Shown: positions 33,535 through 43,849, counted from the stretch's first letter. The stretch: DNA of 64,000 bases from Earliella scabrosa (GCA_022605405.1 JABYQQ010000006.1:1922001-1986000); one strand, 5' to 3'. Numbers and translations: made by a program. The notes: generated by a model not told the origin, from the letters alone.

Positions 33535-36500
33535 TCAAGATGTGACATAAGCAAGACCAATCTCTTGGACGAACTTCGACTGAATTGCCAAAGGCACATT
33601 CTTAGTCAGAGCGTCGGCGAGTTGATCCGCAGTCGCTACATAGAAGATCTCGGTCGATCCCAACTCCACCTGCTCTCGGATGAAGTGGTATCTAACCTCG
33701 ATGTGCTTGGTCCGGCGGTCGATCACGGGATTGACAGACAGGAAGATAGACCCCTGATTGTCAAGACACATGGGAGTTGGTCGAGACATGTCATCACCGA
33801 GTTCTTCACCGAACGTCCTCAGCCACACCAATTGACGACAAGTGTCAGAGGCCGCTTTATACTCCGCTTCGGTCGAGGAAAGCGAAATGGTAGGCTGACG
33901 CCTCGATGCCCACGATATAGCAGCACCTGCCATCAGAAAGATGAAGCCAGAGGTAGAGTGCCGATCATCACGGTCTTCAGCCCAGTCCGAATCGGAGTAC
34001 GAAATCAGACCGTCATTAGACGCTCCCTGGTAGCGCAGCCGGTACGCCTTAGTACCCTGAAGATACCGGAGAACATACTTGGCATAGTGAAGATGCGCGT
34101 CTGAGGGATTGGCATTGAACTTCGAAAGCCGCGTGACAGCAAAGGCTATGTCGGGCCGCGTACCGAGCATGGCGTACAGAAGACTGCCAATCAAGCTCTG
34201 ATAGCGCTGACGCGATGCATCGGTGGCGGTGTGCTCAGATGACTCTAGAACAGCACCAGCAGGGAGAGGGGTACGCGACGGCTTACAGTCGGCCATGTGA
34301 AAGCGCTCGAGAACGGACTGGATGTACTCTTCCTGGTCGATCTCGATGATCCGCGTAGCACGGTCACGAGTGATGCGAAGACCAAGGAAACGCTGAACTG
34401 GTCCCAAGTCCGTCATTTTGTACTGCTTAGAAAGCGAACGCTTCACGTGCTGTATGTGGCCAGGCTGATCGCCGAGGAGAAGTAGATCGTCGACATAAAG
34501 AACGACGATAGTGACGTGATCCCCCCCTTGTCGCCGATATACATAGATCCCGGCATCGGAATAGGTCCGTTTGAATCCCAGGCTAATAAGCGACTGGTGG
34601 ATTTTCACGTTCCACTGACGGGATGCCTGCTTAAGACCGTAGATAGCCTTTTTCAGCAGACACACGTGATCCTCCTTGCCAGGAACGATCCAACCTTCCG
34701 GCTGTTCCATGTAGATCTCCTCATCCAGATCGCCATTGAGGAACGCGGTCTTGACATCCATTGACTCGATGTCCCAGTCCTCAAGCGCTGCATGCGCGAG
34801 GAGGTACCGGATAGACTCGAACCGCGCCACAGGGGAGAAGGTCTCGTGATAGTCCTCGCCCCACACCTGAGTGAAACCCTTAGCGACTAGACGAGCTTTG
34901 TACCGCCCATCATGCTTGATGTCATAGACCCAGCGGTTAGAGACCACGTGCCGATCTTTCGGACGAGGGACAAGGACCCAAGTCTTATTCTCGAGCAACG
35001 AGTCATACTCCGCTTTCTCCGCATCGCGCCATTTCTCAGTTTCAGGCGACTTCATGGCTTCCTTGTGGGAGTTCGGAATGCCAGTTTTGTACTGAGACGC
35101 CATGAGAAACATGAGAAGCGCTTGGTCCTCTCGCTGCGTGCCATCCGGATCAGTCCGGGCATCGACTTTAGCCGGTGGCTCGTCGCCGTACACGTTATCA
35201 CGAGTCTTTGACTCGGACCGTTTACCCGCATTCTCACGCCGTGGTCTGTCACGCGCAAGGCTGGGAGGCTGTTCTCCCACTGGAGGGTGACGTCCTCGCT
35301 TGTGAGCAGGCTTAGGCGGTGGTACAGCAGGCGGTTGAGGCGGTTGCGGCGGTGGAGGAGCAGGGGCGTCAGCTGGAGGAGGCGCTTCAGCAGGAGGTGG
35401 CTGAGCATCCGCTGGAGGGTCAGGTGGTAGATCTGGGAGTTCAGGAACAATCTCGGGATGGAGGTCGTCCTCATGACCGTCGACATCGGCTTCGGAAGCC
35501 TTATCAGACTGATCATCTGGGAACGGATGGTCATCCGGGGTAACAGGATGGTTGCCGGGGAGTTTACGAGCAGGGAAAGACTCTTCATCAAATGTCACAT
35601 CGCGAGACACTACGATAGAGCGGTTGGCTGGATTCCAAAACTTATACCCCTTGGAACCAGACTCATACCCCACGAAGATCATCTCGACAGCCTTCTTGTC
35701 GAGTTTCCCTTCGCGCTTTGCCTTCTGCACGTGTACAAAGGCTTTGCACCCAAACACTCGGAAGTAGGAGACGTCCGGAACGGTTCCGTCCCACTTGGTG
35801 ATGGGGCATTGCCATTTGTGTCGACGCATCGGTTGACGATTGTAGATATGAACGGCTGCATCAACGGCGAGTTGCCAGAAACCGTGACTAAGACCTGCCT
35901 GATGGAGCATGGCCATGGCTTTTTCGACGATAGTACGGTTCCAGCGCTCAGCGCGTCCATTCTGCTGCGGAGAGCCAGGCATAGTCTTCTGGTGCTCGAT
36001 CCCGTGTGAACGAAGAAGCTCAGAGAACTCGGTAGAAGTGTATTCTCCCCCTCGGTCCGAGCGGACCTTCTTGATCTTTCGACCGGTCTGGGTCTCAGCC
36101 CACGCCTTGTAGTCGAGGAACGCTTGGAACGCATCCGACTTCGACTTAAGGTAGTAAGCACGGGCGAGTCCGGAGTAGTCATCAATGAAACCGGCGAAAT
36201 ACTTGTAACCTCCGATAGCTTGGGTGCGCATCGGGCCATCAAGATCGGTGTGAACGAGCTCGAGTGGTTCCGTAGCACGCTTATCAGAAGGTGGGAAGGG
36301 GAGACGAGTGGATTTGCCCCAGGCACATCCCTCACACGGTTCATCTTCGTCTTCAGGGGAATCAACAGAATCAACCCCTCGGACGTTCTTCGGGAGATGG
36401 CGCAGCGCGTCCTTGCCGAGATGACCAAAGCGGCGATGCAAGGTACGAAAACGGCTGACATTAAGATGAACACGCTGGCCATTGTGAAGTTCGAGCTTCG

Positions 36501-37839
36501 CCCAGTAGATATTGCTCAGGACATTGTACTCCGCCTCAAGGATCTTGCGACCCTTGATTCGAATCGTCGAACCAAATTTGACAGCGCCTTCTGGCAGCTT
36601 GTCAAAGATGCACATCTTCCCATCTCCTTGAACAAGGGAGTACCCATTGCGCTCAATGGTGCCTGTCGAGAAGATACGACCTCTCAACTTCGGGATGTAG
36701 TACACATGGGTGAGCGCGATCGGAACTTTGTCACCATCAACCCAAGTGTTACCACGGACCGTGCCCTTTCCGAGAGCAAGGATCATGTTGCTCGCATCAG
36801 CAGTATTGAAGCTGATGGGCGTATCAAACGGTTGATACTCGGAGAAGTCACTTAGGTCGCCCGTGATGTGTTGAGAGGCACCTGAGTCCATCAGCCATGC
36901 AGTCCAGTTCTCACTAGAGGCAACAAGGGCCTCGGGGTAGAAAGAACCAACAATGTTAGACGACGCGACTACATTTACAGACTGAGACTCGACGACGGTA
37001 TGCGCATGGGGCTGATTGTCCTTGTTATTCCCTTTGTCCTTGTCCTTATCCTTGTCCTTCGCCTTTCCCTTTCCCTTGCCTTTGCCCTTGGGCTTCTTCT
37101 CGGGATGCTTGTCCCAGCAGTTAGACTCATGATGATTAGAGCCACCGCAGTGAGAGCAAGGACCCTTAGGCTTAGGCTTGGTCTGCGAGACCCGGTTCGC
37201 AGATTGTCCGGCCTTGCGCAGCGACTCCTCGGCCAAGGTCTTGGACATGATGTCCTCGACGGTGACCTTGTCGACGTCGATGGTCGCCATGAGCGCAGAG
37301 ATCATAGACCGATAGGACTCCGGAATCTTCGACAAAAGGAGGAGGGCCTTCATCTGAGCAGAGAGCGTCACCTTGTTCTTGGTGATGTCATCCATGCGGT
37401 TGACGATACGCATCATCTGATCCTGGAGGGACTTCTGCTCGTTCATCCGAGGTTCAGCCACAAGGGTCTCGAACTGTCCCCAGACGTGAGCGCTGTTCGG
37501 CGTGCCAAACTTGTCCTTCAGGGACTTCCACATGTCCGCTGCGGTCTGTTCCCGAGATGTAGTGGTAGAGGACCCACTGGTTGTAACGGTGTCGAGAATT
37601 TCCGCATCGAGGATGTAATGGAAGCTCTGAGCGACCCGCATGTACATCATGCCGCGAGCCTGCCCGTCGAGCTTGTCCCAGGACTCCTGCTTGTCAGCAG
37701 CAGTTGGACGTTTGGTCTTGCCGTTGACGACGTCCCAACAGCCCATGAAGATGAAGTAGCCCTTCATCTTGGCAGACCAGTCGGTGTACTGGTTTGCCGA
37801 CGAAAGGGAAGGGATAGAGTCGAGCTTGACGTCTCCCAT
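33535..37839 (-). CDS. Copia gag-pol polyprotein, intact
   Basis: 1434 residues from the first ATG (37839, MGDVKLDSIPSL). Order: gag of the UBN2 type; zinc knuckle C-x2-C-x4-H-x4-C (CSHCGGSNHHESNC) between Lys-rich runs; protease WLMDSGASQHIT; pre-integrase HRRFGHLGKDAL; integrase with HTDLDGP, FIDDYSG, RSDRGGEY and NGRAERWN (DDE); reverse transcriptase with MDVKTAFLNGDL and the YVDDLLLLG catalytic pair; RNase H with SDSDWAEDRDDRHSTSG and SSTEAEYKA. Integrase precedes RT, the defining copia order. Gag and pol are in one frame, so no frameshift is needed. The stop lies 11 bp from the 3' LTR, so the end of pol and the PPT nearly overlap. Confidence 0.95.
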   Translation of the reverse strand: MGDVKLDSIPSLSSANQYTDWSAKMKGYFIFMGCWDVVNGKTKRPTAADKQESWDKLDGQARGMMYMRVAQSFHYILDAEILDTVTTSGSSTTTSREQTAADMWKSLKDKFGTPNSAHVWGQFETLVAEPRMNEQKSLQDQMMRIVNRMDDITKNKVTLSAQMKALLLLSKIPESYRSMISALMATIDVDKVTVEDIMSKTLAEESLRKAGQSANRVSQTKPKPKGPCSHCGGSNHHESNCWDKHPEKKPKGKGKGKGKAKDKDKDKDKGNNKDNQPHAHTVVESQSVNVVASSNIVGSFYPEALVASSENWTAWLMDSGASQHITGDLSDFSEYQPFDTPISFNTADASNMILALGKGTVRGNTWVDGDKVPIALTHVYYIPKLRGRIFSTGTIERNGYSLVQGDGKMCIFDKLPEGAVKFGSTIRIKGRKILEAEYNVLSNIYWAKLELHNGQRVHLNVSRFRTLHRRFGHLGKDALRHLPKNVRGVDSVDSPEDEDEPCEGCAWGKSTRLPFPPSDKRATEPLELVHTDLDGPMRTQAIGGYKYFAGFIDDYSGLARAYYLKSKSDAFQAFLDYKAWAETQTGRKIKKVRSDRGGEYTSTEFSELLRSHGIEHQKTMPGSPQQNGRAERWNRTIVEKAMAMLHQAGLSHGFWQLAVDAAVHIYNRQPMRRHKWQCPITKWDGTVPDVSYFRVFGCKAFVHVQKAKREGKLDKKAVEMIFVGYESGSKGYKFWNPANRSIVVSRDVTFDEESFPARKLPGNHPVTPDDHPFPDDQSDKASEADVDGHEDDLHPEIVPELPDLPPDPPADAQPPPAEAPPPADAPAPPPPQPPQPPAVPPPKPAHKRGRHPPVGEQPPSLARDRPRRENAGKRSESKTRDNVYGDEPPAKVDARTDPDGTQREDQALLMFLMASQYKTGIPNSHKEAMKSPETEKWRDAEKAEYDSLLENKTWVLVPRPKDRHVVSNRWVYDIKHDGRYKARLVAKGFTQVWGEDYHETFSPVARFESIRYLLAHAALEDWDIESMDVKTAFLNGDLDEEIYMEQPEGWIVPGKEDHVCLLKKAIYGLKQASRQWNVKIHQSLISLGFKRTYSDAGIYVYRRQGGDHVTIVVLYVDDLLLLGDQPGHIQHVKRSLSKQYKMTDLGPVQRFLGLRITRDRATRIIEIDQEEYIQSVLERFHMADCKPSRTPLPAGAVLESSEHTATDASRQRYQSLIGSLLYAMLGTRPDIAFAVTRLSKFNANPSDAHLHYAKYVLRYLQGTKAYRLRYQGASNDGLISYSDSDWAEDRDDRHSTSGFIFLMAGAAISWASRRQPTISLSSTEAEYKAASDTCRQLVWLRTFGEELGDDMSRPTPMCLDNQGSIFLSVNPVIDRRTKHIEVRYHFIREQVELGSTEIFYVATADQLADALTKNVPLAIQSKFVQEIGLAYVTS

Positions 37840-38376
37840 GATTGATAAGAGAAAGTGCGATGAGTCGAGATAGTCCTCCGAGAAGTCTACGGATGTTGTT
37901 ACCGGTGCGACCGGTGGAAGCGGTGTTGCAATAGGAGGAGGTAACTCGATGAGAGGAGGAGGGAGAGTCTCGATTGGCTCAGGGATAACCTCCGGAGTAG
38001 GAGGGATTAGGACGATGAAAGGAAGAGGAGTGGTATAGGGTGTGTCTGATGCGACTGGAAGGGCAGTGTTGACTCCAGCAAGGAAATCCTCTTGGTCAGG
38101 AGAGGGGAAAGCCCACTTGAATGTGTCAGGATAATCTTCGGGTTGAACGGGAACCCCGTTGTACCGATGAGGACAAGGACTCCGGTGACAGTTGTACCAG
38201 AAGCCGTCCTCCGGATGGAGATGAGAATCGGCAGGGTATTCCTCGTCGAGAACGTGTGGAAGTTCCTGACAAGAGTCGACGGTGGGTTTGTAGTCAGAGG
38301 AGTCAGACGACGACTGGGAGTCAATCAGATCCTCGACTTCCGCCTCAGAGGGAGGAGATGCTGGTGTCGGCTCCAA
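37840..38376 (-). other. Open frame upstream of the copia ATG
   Basis: The gag frame stays open for another 179 codons above the first ATG. The text looks coding (acidic, then PHRYNGVPVQPEDY, then Pro-rich repeats) but has no Met. It might be used through a non-AUG start or joined by splicing from an ATG in the leader. It could also be chance openness. Confidence 0.45.
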
Positions 38377-38880
38377 AACTGTGGTCTAGAAGGGTGCGAT
38401 GATTGACGATGCCACGTGCGAAACGGTAGATGGGGAACACCTATTGAGGCGAGCCAAGAAAGTCAGGAAGCTGGAGATCCCGACAATCTGGATAGAAGTT
38501 GCCAACTGTGCCCAGAAAGACTATAGTAGCTATACGAGAGCAAAGGGTACGGTAAGGAGGGTCCACACGGTTGTCCTCCGTCTCCAAAGGTGATAAGCAC
38601 CCCGGATACAACTGCTGGCGGGCGCAAGTGCGTGGCCTGGCAGAGGGATACCTGAAAGCCCAAATGCCTCGAGAGCACAACAGGCTGTACAACAGTACTA
38701 GCTACGCGACAACTATACAAAAGCGCTCAGGGCTGCGTCACGAGCGCAGGAATGTCCCCCTGGCAGCAGTGTCGGCGGGCACAGTCAAGAGGTGAGAAAA
38801 GATGGAGGGAGCACGGGCAGAGAGTCGACGAAGAGAGAGGTGTGCGCACGAAGATGTCGACGAAGTAGCAACCGGTCAGA

Positions 38881-38897
38881 GCGCAGGGCTCATAACC
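38881..38897 (-). promoter_or_regulatory. Copia primer binding site, tRNA-iMet anticodon arm
   Basis: gcgcagggctcataacc on the plus strand, directly beside the 5' LTR, reads like the anticodon arm of initiator tRNA-Met (loop with CAU). The element would thus be primed by a cleaved tRNA half, as known for Drosophila copia, not by the tRNA 3' end. Confidence 0.75.
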
Positions 38898-39477
38898 TGA
38901 TGAACTTCAGACCTGGAAGGCTGGGAGCCGACTGTAAGTCGAACAGAGAGAGATCTTCAGTCAGTGAGCGAACGACTATATTGCATAGATAAGTACCTGT
39001 AAGTCGAACAGAGAGAGACTACAAGTACTTAGTCAGTAAGTAAGTAGAAGGCATATGTATGTATGAGACTTACTCTTCAGTCAGTGAGCGAACGACTGAA
39101 GAGCAGAGGCGAAATGTGAGCTGCTTATATAGACGTAGGGAAGGTAGCTGAGTAAGCGTAGAAAGCAGTCACATGTTAGCCACAAGACGATGAGTAAGAG
39201 GCATACGAGGCTATGGTGCGAGGATGAGTCAGTATGACGCGAGGATGAGCACCAAGTCTGAGTCAGACATAAGGTCTGGAACTATCCGGAACATCGTAGA
39301 ACGCACTGGTACGTAGAGGTAAAGTCCGGAAAGAAAGAACTATCGTACAGATGCAGAGTTATCTATATATAGTAATGAAGAAGCATAGCCCATGCTGTGC
39401 GTCATGTGAACGCATAGCCACAAGTCCATATGGGGACATATCGGTCCGGATGCTGCCGGATAACCCTAAGTTCAACA
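38898..39477 (-). repeat. Copia 5' LTR (580 bp)
   Basis: Matches the left LTR except for an extra TA in a tatata run near 39366. Carries the same internal direct repeats. Confidence 0.93.
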
Positions 39478-41372
39478 GTATCGACGGACAGAATCACGGG
39501 AGCGTCGGACTCGTAGTCGATCGCGCGGAGCGCCGGGGACGCGAGGAGCGCGTCCTTGAGGGTCTGCATCGCAAGCTCTTGTTCCGGGCCCCACTCGAAC
39601 TGCGCGTCCTTTCGCAGAAGACGGTTGAGAGGGTGCGCCTTCGTTGCGTAGTCCTTGATAAAGATCCTCGCGACTCCGACGGTCCCTAGGAAAGCGCGAA
39701 CCTCAGACACATTGGCACACGGGCCCCAATTCAGGACAGCCTCGACGCCTTTCGGTTCCGGGACGCGACCTTCCGGGGTGCAGTGGTGTCCGACCGCGGT
39801 GAACTCCGGCGCTGCGCACCGAATCTTCTTCCCGCTGAAGGTGCCTCCTGCGTGCTTGACTCGCTGAACGATCCGATTGACGTCCTGCAGATGCTCCCAC
39901 ACGTAGCGCCGAACTCCGGGATTCTCGGGGATCGTCTCGTAGGTTCCGTCCTCGCGGCGGTATGCGCTCGCGGGACCGATCACCGTAACGTCGTCGATGT
40001 AGGGGATAGTGTACGCGGGGATCTCGGGTTGTAGGATGAAGGTTACGTCGTCGTGGAATATGGGAACTGAGTTCGCCCAGCCCATAGGAAGTGTGGTGAG
40101 GCGCATCGCGCCGAAGGGTGTTTGGAAGGTGGTAAGGTCTCGCGACTCTTCTTCGAGCTCGCGTTCGTCATAGCCGACGTAGAGATCGAGCGTGGTTCCG
40201 CAGGCGCGTCCCGCGAATCTCTCCGCCATATGGTCGGGGATCGGGGGCACGCCGCTGTGCTGAATCGTGACCTTGTTCAGCGGCTCGAGCGAATGGACGA
40301 TGCGGATGTTCCCGTCCTTCTTGAGCACGCAGAACCATCGCGAACGGTAGGACGCGTTTGACGGCTCGTAAACTCCGGAGTCGATCTTCTTGCGGATGAG
40401 CGCGATGACCTGATTGTAGATGCCGGGAGGGATGGGGAAGTTCTTCTCGATCCACGGAACATGCGGGATGACCGCGAGCTTAACCGGCGGGAACATGTCG
40501 CGACGGAAGTGCCCGCGCTCGGAGTCCTCCCAAGCGAAGCCCTCGTTCTGCTTGCACATCATGTCGTCGAAGATCGCGAGTTCCTCGGGCGTCAGCCACT
40601 CCGCGTGATCCTCGTGCAGCTTCTCGCGACGCTCCGCGGTGTAACGTCCGGTGGGTTCGAAAGGTTTGGGGTTGGGGTCTAGTGTAGGCATGTTCTCGAG
40701 AGGGTCGCCGATGTGGTTTCGGACGATGCGGAAGTGTTGTGGGAGCTCGGTCGGCATAGGGTTGACCTTGAGCGCTACCGGTTTGTACTTCTTTTTCGTC
40801 TTCAGCAGTACTTCGACCTCCTCCTCTTCGCATGTGGGAGTCGCAGGACGGCCGTCCGGCTTCGCTTCGCGGGGTCTCGAATACGAACCCGATCGTGAGC
40901 GCACCGGACGCCGTCCGAGAGATTTCGTAGGGTAGACAGGCCTGACGCGCCCACGTGATCGCGTCCCGCGGATCGCGTCTGTAGGCGCTCGGGTATCTGG
41001 TGTCGCGCGACCGCGCTCCGGCTCGGAAGTCGTCGCATGAGGGGTATCGGTCGCGCGGGTAGAGTCGAGGGAAACCGAAACTCGAGACTGAGAGTTGAGA
41101 TATGTATGGATTTCTGGTTTTACGCTGGGGTCGTCGCTCGCTAATAAATACGCTTCTTGGATCGCGGTAGCTGAGGTATCTTCGAGGGCTCTATGCGCGG
41201 TGACGTATATCTGCCTCGTTTTCGCGTCGTAGTCCAGGACGAGGGCCACCTCTCCCTGACCGGAAATCAGATCATCGAAGTCCGAAAACCCGCGCGCGAC
41301 GTCTGCGATTGTTTCGGGCCTTCGCCTCGCGCATACGTCGGTAGGGTGAGCTCGCGGCGCGAGTTCGGACAA
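39478..41372 (-). pseudogene. Gypsy pol, first part: reverse transcriptase
   Basis: Pol opens in the -1 frame relative to gag, overlaps its end, and is cut by the copia element at 39478. After a disordered Arg/Pro/Ser-rich lead, the RT shows FPIPPGIYNQVIALIRKKID, RWFCVLKKDGNIRIVHSLE, LDLYVGYDERELEEESRDLT, FQTPFGAMRLTTLPMGW and the catalytic YIDDVTV, followed by the connection domain (GVARIFIKDYATKAHPLNRL) and the start of RNase H. No internal stop was seen in this part. With the copia removed, the target duplication rejoins part two in frame. Confidence 0.9.
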
Positions 41373-43849
41373 CGAACGGTGATCGTCTGACGACCGTCTG
41401 GCTTATTGACTACGGTGCCGGAGACTAAGACGTCGAAGGGTCGACCGAGGAGGACGTCGTAAGAGGCGTTCCGCACGACGTGCATCTGTAGGTAGACGAC
41501 GACTCCGGGGCCGAGTTCGACTGCGACGTTCCTCGCGAGACCGAGCGTAGGGTCGACTGTGCCGTTCGCGCTGACCATCCGCAGACTAGAGGACGGGTCG
41601 TAAGGGATCTTGAGCTCGAAGCACTTCGCCTCGCTGATCGCGACAATCTGCGAGCCCGGGTCGAGAACGCATTCGGTCGGGACGTCCGAGTTGTTGACAT
41701 GCGCGAAGATAGACCTCAACTTGTGAGTCTTATCCCCGACGACGATGTCAGGTCCGACGTCCTCGTCCTCATCGCGCGAAAACGCTCCGCGGCGTACGCG
41801 GTACATCCCGCGGGGTAGCTCCTCGTCTTCATCATCCGACTCCGCCTCTTCGACCGTCTGGGACGCCTTCTTCTCCCGCGAAAGCTTGAAGGTCTCCGCT
41901 TCATCCCCGCTGTGCGTCCACACTGTCGGTTCGTCCTCCTCCGGGCAGTCCTGCACGAACGTCTTGTACGCCCGGCCCTTCCCCTTATCCTCGCCCTTCT
42001 TCTTCGTCCGCTCATCTCCCTCGTCTTCTTCGTCCTCTCCCGCAGCTTTCTCCCGCGCGGCGCGAATCGCAAACCGGCGCGAAGACGTCGCGTCGTTCAG
42101 CATCTTCCGGATCCCCGGAGACACGCTCAAGAGCTCGACCGGGGTCATCGTGACCGACTGCGCTTCGCCGAAGCTCCTCTGAAAGACTCGCTTCTCCGCG
42201 TTGGGGTCTACGATCGCGGCGGTGTGACGGTACGCGGGCTCGGTCCGCGAAGGAGCGTCGGCCGCGCTGTTCGCGCGCCTGTGGTTCCCGAAGGCGAAGT
42301 CGCGCGCGATAGGCTCAGCTGTGACTGGGGGCCGCGTCTTCGAGTATGGGTGGATCGGGATGTTCTCGTCGTCCTTGTCGCGCGAAGGGCCTTCATCCCG
42401 CGCGACCCGCTGCTTAGCCTCCGCCCGGTCTGACAGGTGCGGTGGCGCATCGCGCTTCCGCGGCTGCTCGCGATCCTTCTCAGACTCCTCCCGCGTGTGC
42501 TTCTTCGGACGCGTCGTGATCTCGACTCCGTCGAACCGGACCTTGCGCTTCTGCTTCTCGAGCTCCAGCTGACTCTTGAGCTCACCCGCGCGCTGCATCA
42601 AGACTGCGAGTTCCTCCTCGATCGTGCTCTCGCTCTCCTTCGCGCCGGCGTAGTACGGGTCTTCCTCGGGCTCGACGACTAGCATCATGTGGCCGACTTG
42701 GGTAGGGTTCTTCTTGCCGGGATTGAGGTCGTGCCAGACTAGGACGCGCTCGCGCATGCAAGTCCCGGGAAGGTTCCGAGGGACGAAGGTGCCTTTCGGA
42801 AGGAAGATACGTCCTCCATCGCCGCGTTCGATGAGACCGTTCGCGAGATCTTCGCGGGCCGCCGGGCAGGTCTTAGAGTGGCACCCAGCGGTCCCGCAGT
42901 AGAAACAGTTTTGGTCCTCGCCTGCGAAGCCCAGTCCCGCATTGCTCAGCCGGACGTTCGCAGGGGGTCCTCGCGGTATGTCGTTCCGCTGCCAGCCTCC
43001 TCCTCGCGGCGCGTCGTCGCGCGGGAACCCTCGCTGTCCTCCGTTCTCATTGCGGAACAGGGTACGAAAGGTCTCCGTCATCGCGCTCAGCATCTCTTGT
43101 TTGAAGGACTCCAAAGCCGGCTCCTGCTTGACTTCGCGCGCGGGCGTCTGCGCGCTCTGGGTCGCGAACGCCGAAGTGCCTAAGAGAGACGACCCCGCGC
43201 CGGACCGAAACCGATGGTCGGAGCCCTGAAGGAGTACGCCGAAAGGGCCTTGGTCTTCGAGGCAATAGGTCATAGCCTCGTGCACTTCTGCGACGGAAAA
43301 GGGGTCGCTCGGGTGCTTGTCGGGGACCTTGTTCGCGAGACGAGCGCTAACGGCTGCGGCCTTCTCGGGCGGGACAAGGCTGAGGAGCGCGGCTGCAGCG
43401 TCATCCTCTGCGATGCCGGGTCGCGGCTTCGTCGAAAGGTATCGGAACATAGGATAGAACTTCCGGTAGAACTCGGAGTATTCCTCGAGAGTGTGAATTC
43501 CCTTCTCGCGGGTGTCGTTGACTAACTTGTTAAGCTGTGCCCGTGACCAGATGTGACTAGAGTCCGATCCGACGTAGAACCCCAAGACTTCGTCGCGGAA
43601 CTTCTCGTAGGTGTCGGTAGGTCCCTTGTTCGTGAACGTCTGCAAGACCTTCCAGGTTTTCGCGACGTCGATAGGCACGTAGAGGAGCGCGGCCTTTTTC
43701 TTCTCTTCTTCGGATGTCACACCCTCGCGCGCGAGTAGGCGCTCGAGCTCCTCGAAGTACTCCGCGACGGCATCTCGCGAAGACGGATCGTACCGCGGAG
43801 CCTCCTTGCTTCGCTTCAGGGGTAGCTTGTCGAATCCGGTAGAAGCCAT
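41267..43849 (-). CDS. Gypsy gag with C-terminal protease
   Basis: 860 residues from the ATG at 43849 (MASTGFDKLPLKRS). Capsid-like helical region at about residues 20-200 (YFEELERLLAREG, WSRAQLNKLVNDT), a zinc knuckle-like C-x2-C-x5-H-x3-C (CFYCGTAGCHSKTC) near residue 315, a long Lys/Glu/Arg-rich linker, and a retropepsin-like domain at about 715-820 (TECVLDPGSQIVAIS ... YDVLLGRPFDVL). The active-site motif reads Asp-Pro-Gly-Ser instead of the usual Asp-Ser/Thr-Gly. Placing protease at the end of gag, before the frameshift, means it is made in gag-like amounts. Confidence 0.88.
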   Translation of the reverse strand: MASTGFDKLPLKRSKEAPRYDPSSRDAVAEYFEELERLLAREGVTSEEEKKKAALLYVPIDVAKTWKVLQTFTNKGPTDTYEKFRDEVLGFYVGSDSSHIWSRAQLNKLVNDTREKGIHTLEEYSEFYRKFYPMFRYLSTKPRPGIAEDDAAAALLSLVPPEKAAAVSARLANKVPDKHPSDPFSVAEVHEAMTYCLEDQGPFGVLLQGSDHRFRSGAGSSLLGTSAFATQSAQTPAREVKQEPALESFKQEMLSAMTETFRTLFRNENGGQRGFPRDDAPRGGGWQRNDIPRGPPANVRLSNAGLGFAGEDQNCFYCGTAGCHSKTCPAAREDLANGLIERGDGGRIFLPKGTFVPRNLPGTCMRERVLVWHDLNPGKKNPTQVGHMMLVVEPEEDPYYAGAKESESTIEEELAVLMQRAGELKSQLELEKQKRKVRFDGVEITTRPKKHTREESEKDREQPRKRDAPPHLSDRAEAKQRVARDEGPSRDKDDENIPIHPYSKTRPPVTAEPIARDFAFGNHRRANSAADAPSRTEPAYRHTAAIVDPNAEKRVFQRSFGEAQSVTMTPVELLSVSPGIRKMLNDATSSRRFAIRAAREKAAGEDEEDEGDERTKKKGEDKGKGRAYKTFVQDCPEEDEPTVWTHSGDEAETFKLSREKKASQTVEEAESDDEDEELPRGMYRVRRGAFSRDEDEDVGPDIVVGDKTHKLRSIFAHVNNSDVPTECVLDPGSQIVAISEAKCFELKIPYDPSSSLRMVSANGTVDPTLGLARNVAVELGPGVVVYLQMHVVRNASYDVLLGRPFDVLVSGTVVNKPDGRQTITVRCPNSRRELTLPTYARGEGPKQSQTSRAGFRTSMI
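41285..41291 (-). promoter_or_regulatory. Gag-pol -1 frameshift site GGGTTTT
   Basis: Minus strand G GGT TTT fits the X XXY YYZ slippery heptamer and lies in gag codon register, 15 nt before the gag stop. A one-base backward slip continues as Phe-Ser-Asp-Phe in the pol frame. A downstream pseudoknot or stem was not evaluated. Confidence 0.8.

Larger units (their letters stand above)
32946..39477 (-). mobile_element. Nested Ty1/copia LTR retrotransposon
   Basis: 6532-bp element on the minus strand inserted into gypsy RNase H. LTRs of 578 bp (left) and 580 bp (right) begin TG and end CA. The only difference noticed is one extra TA in the right copy. The 5-bp target duplication GTATC is perfect (32941-32945 and 39478-39482). 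A PBS adjoins the 5' LTR, one long gag-pol frame fills most of the interior, and a purine-rich GAGTGGGAG lies directly before the 3' LTR. Every protein domain is intact, so the element could be active. It must be younger than the gypsy insertion. Confidence 0.95.
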
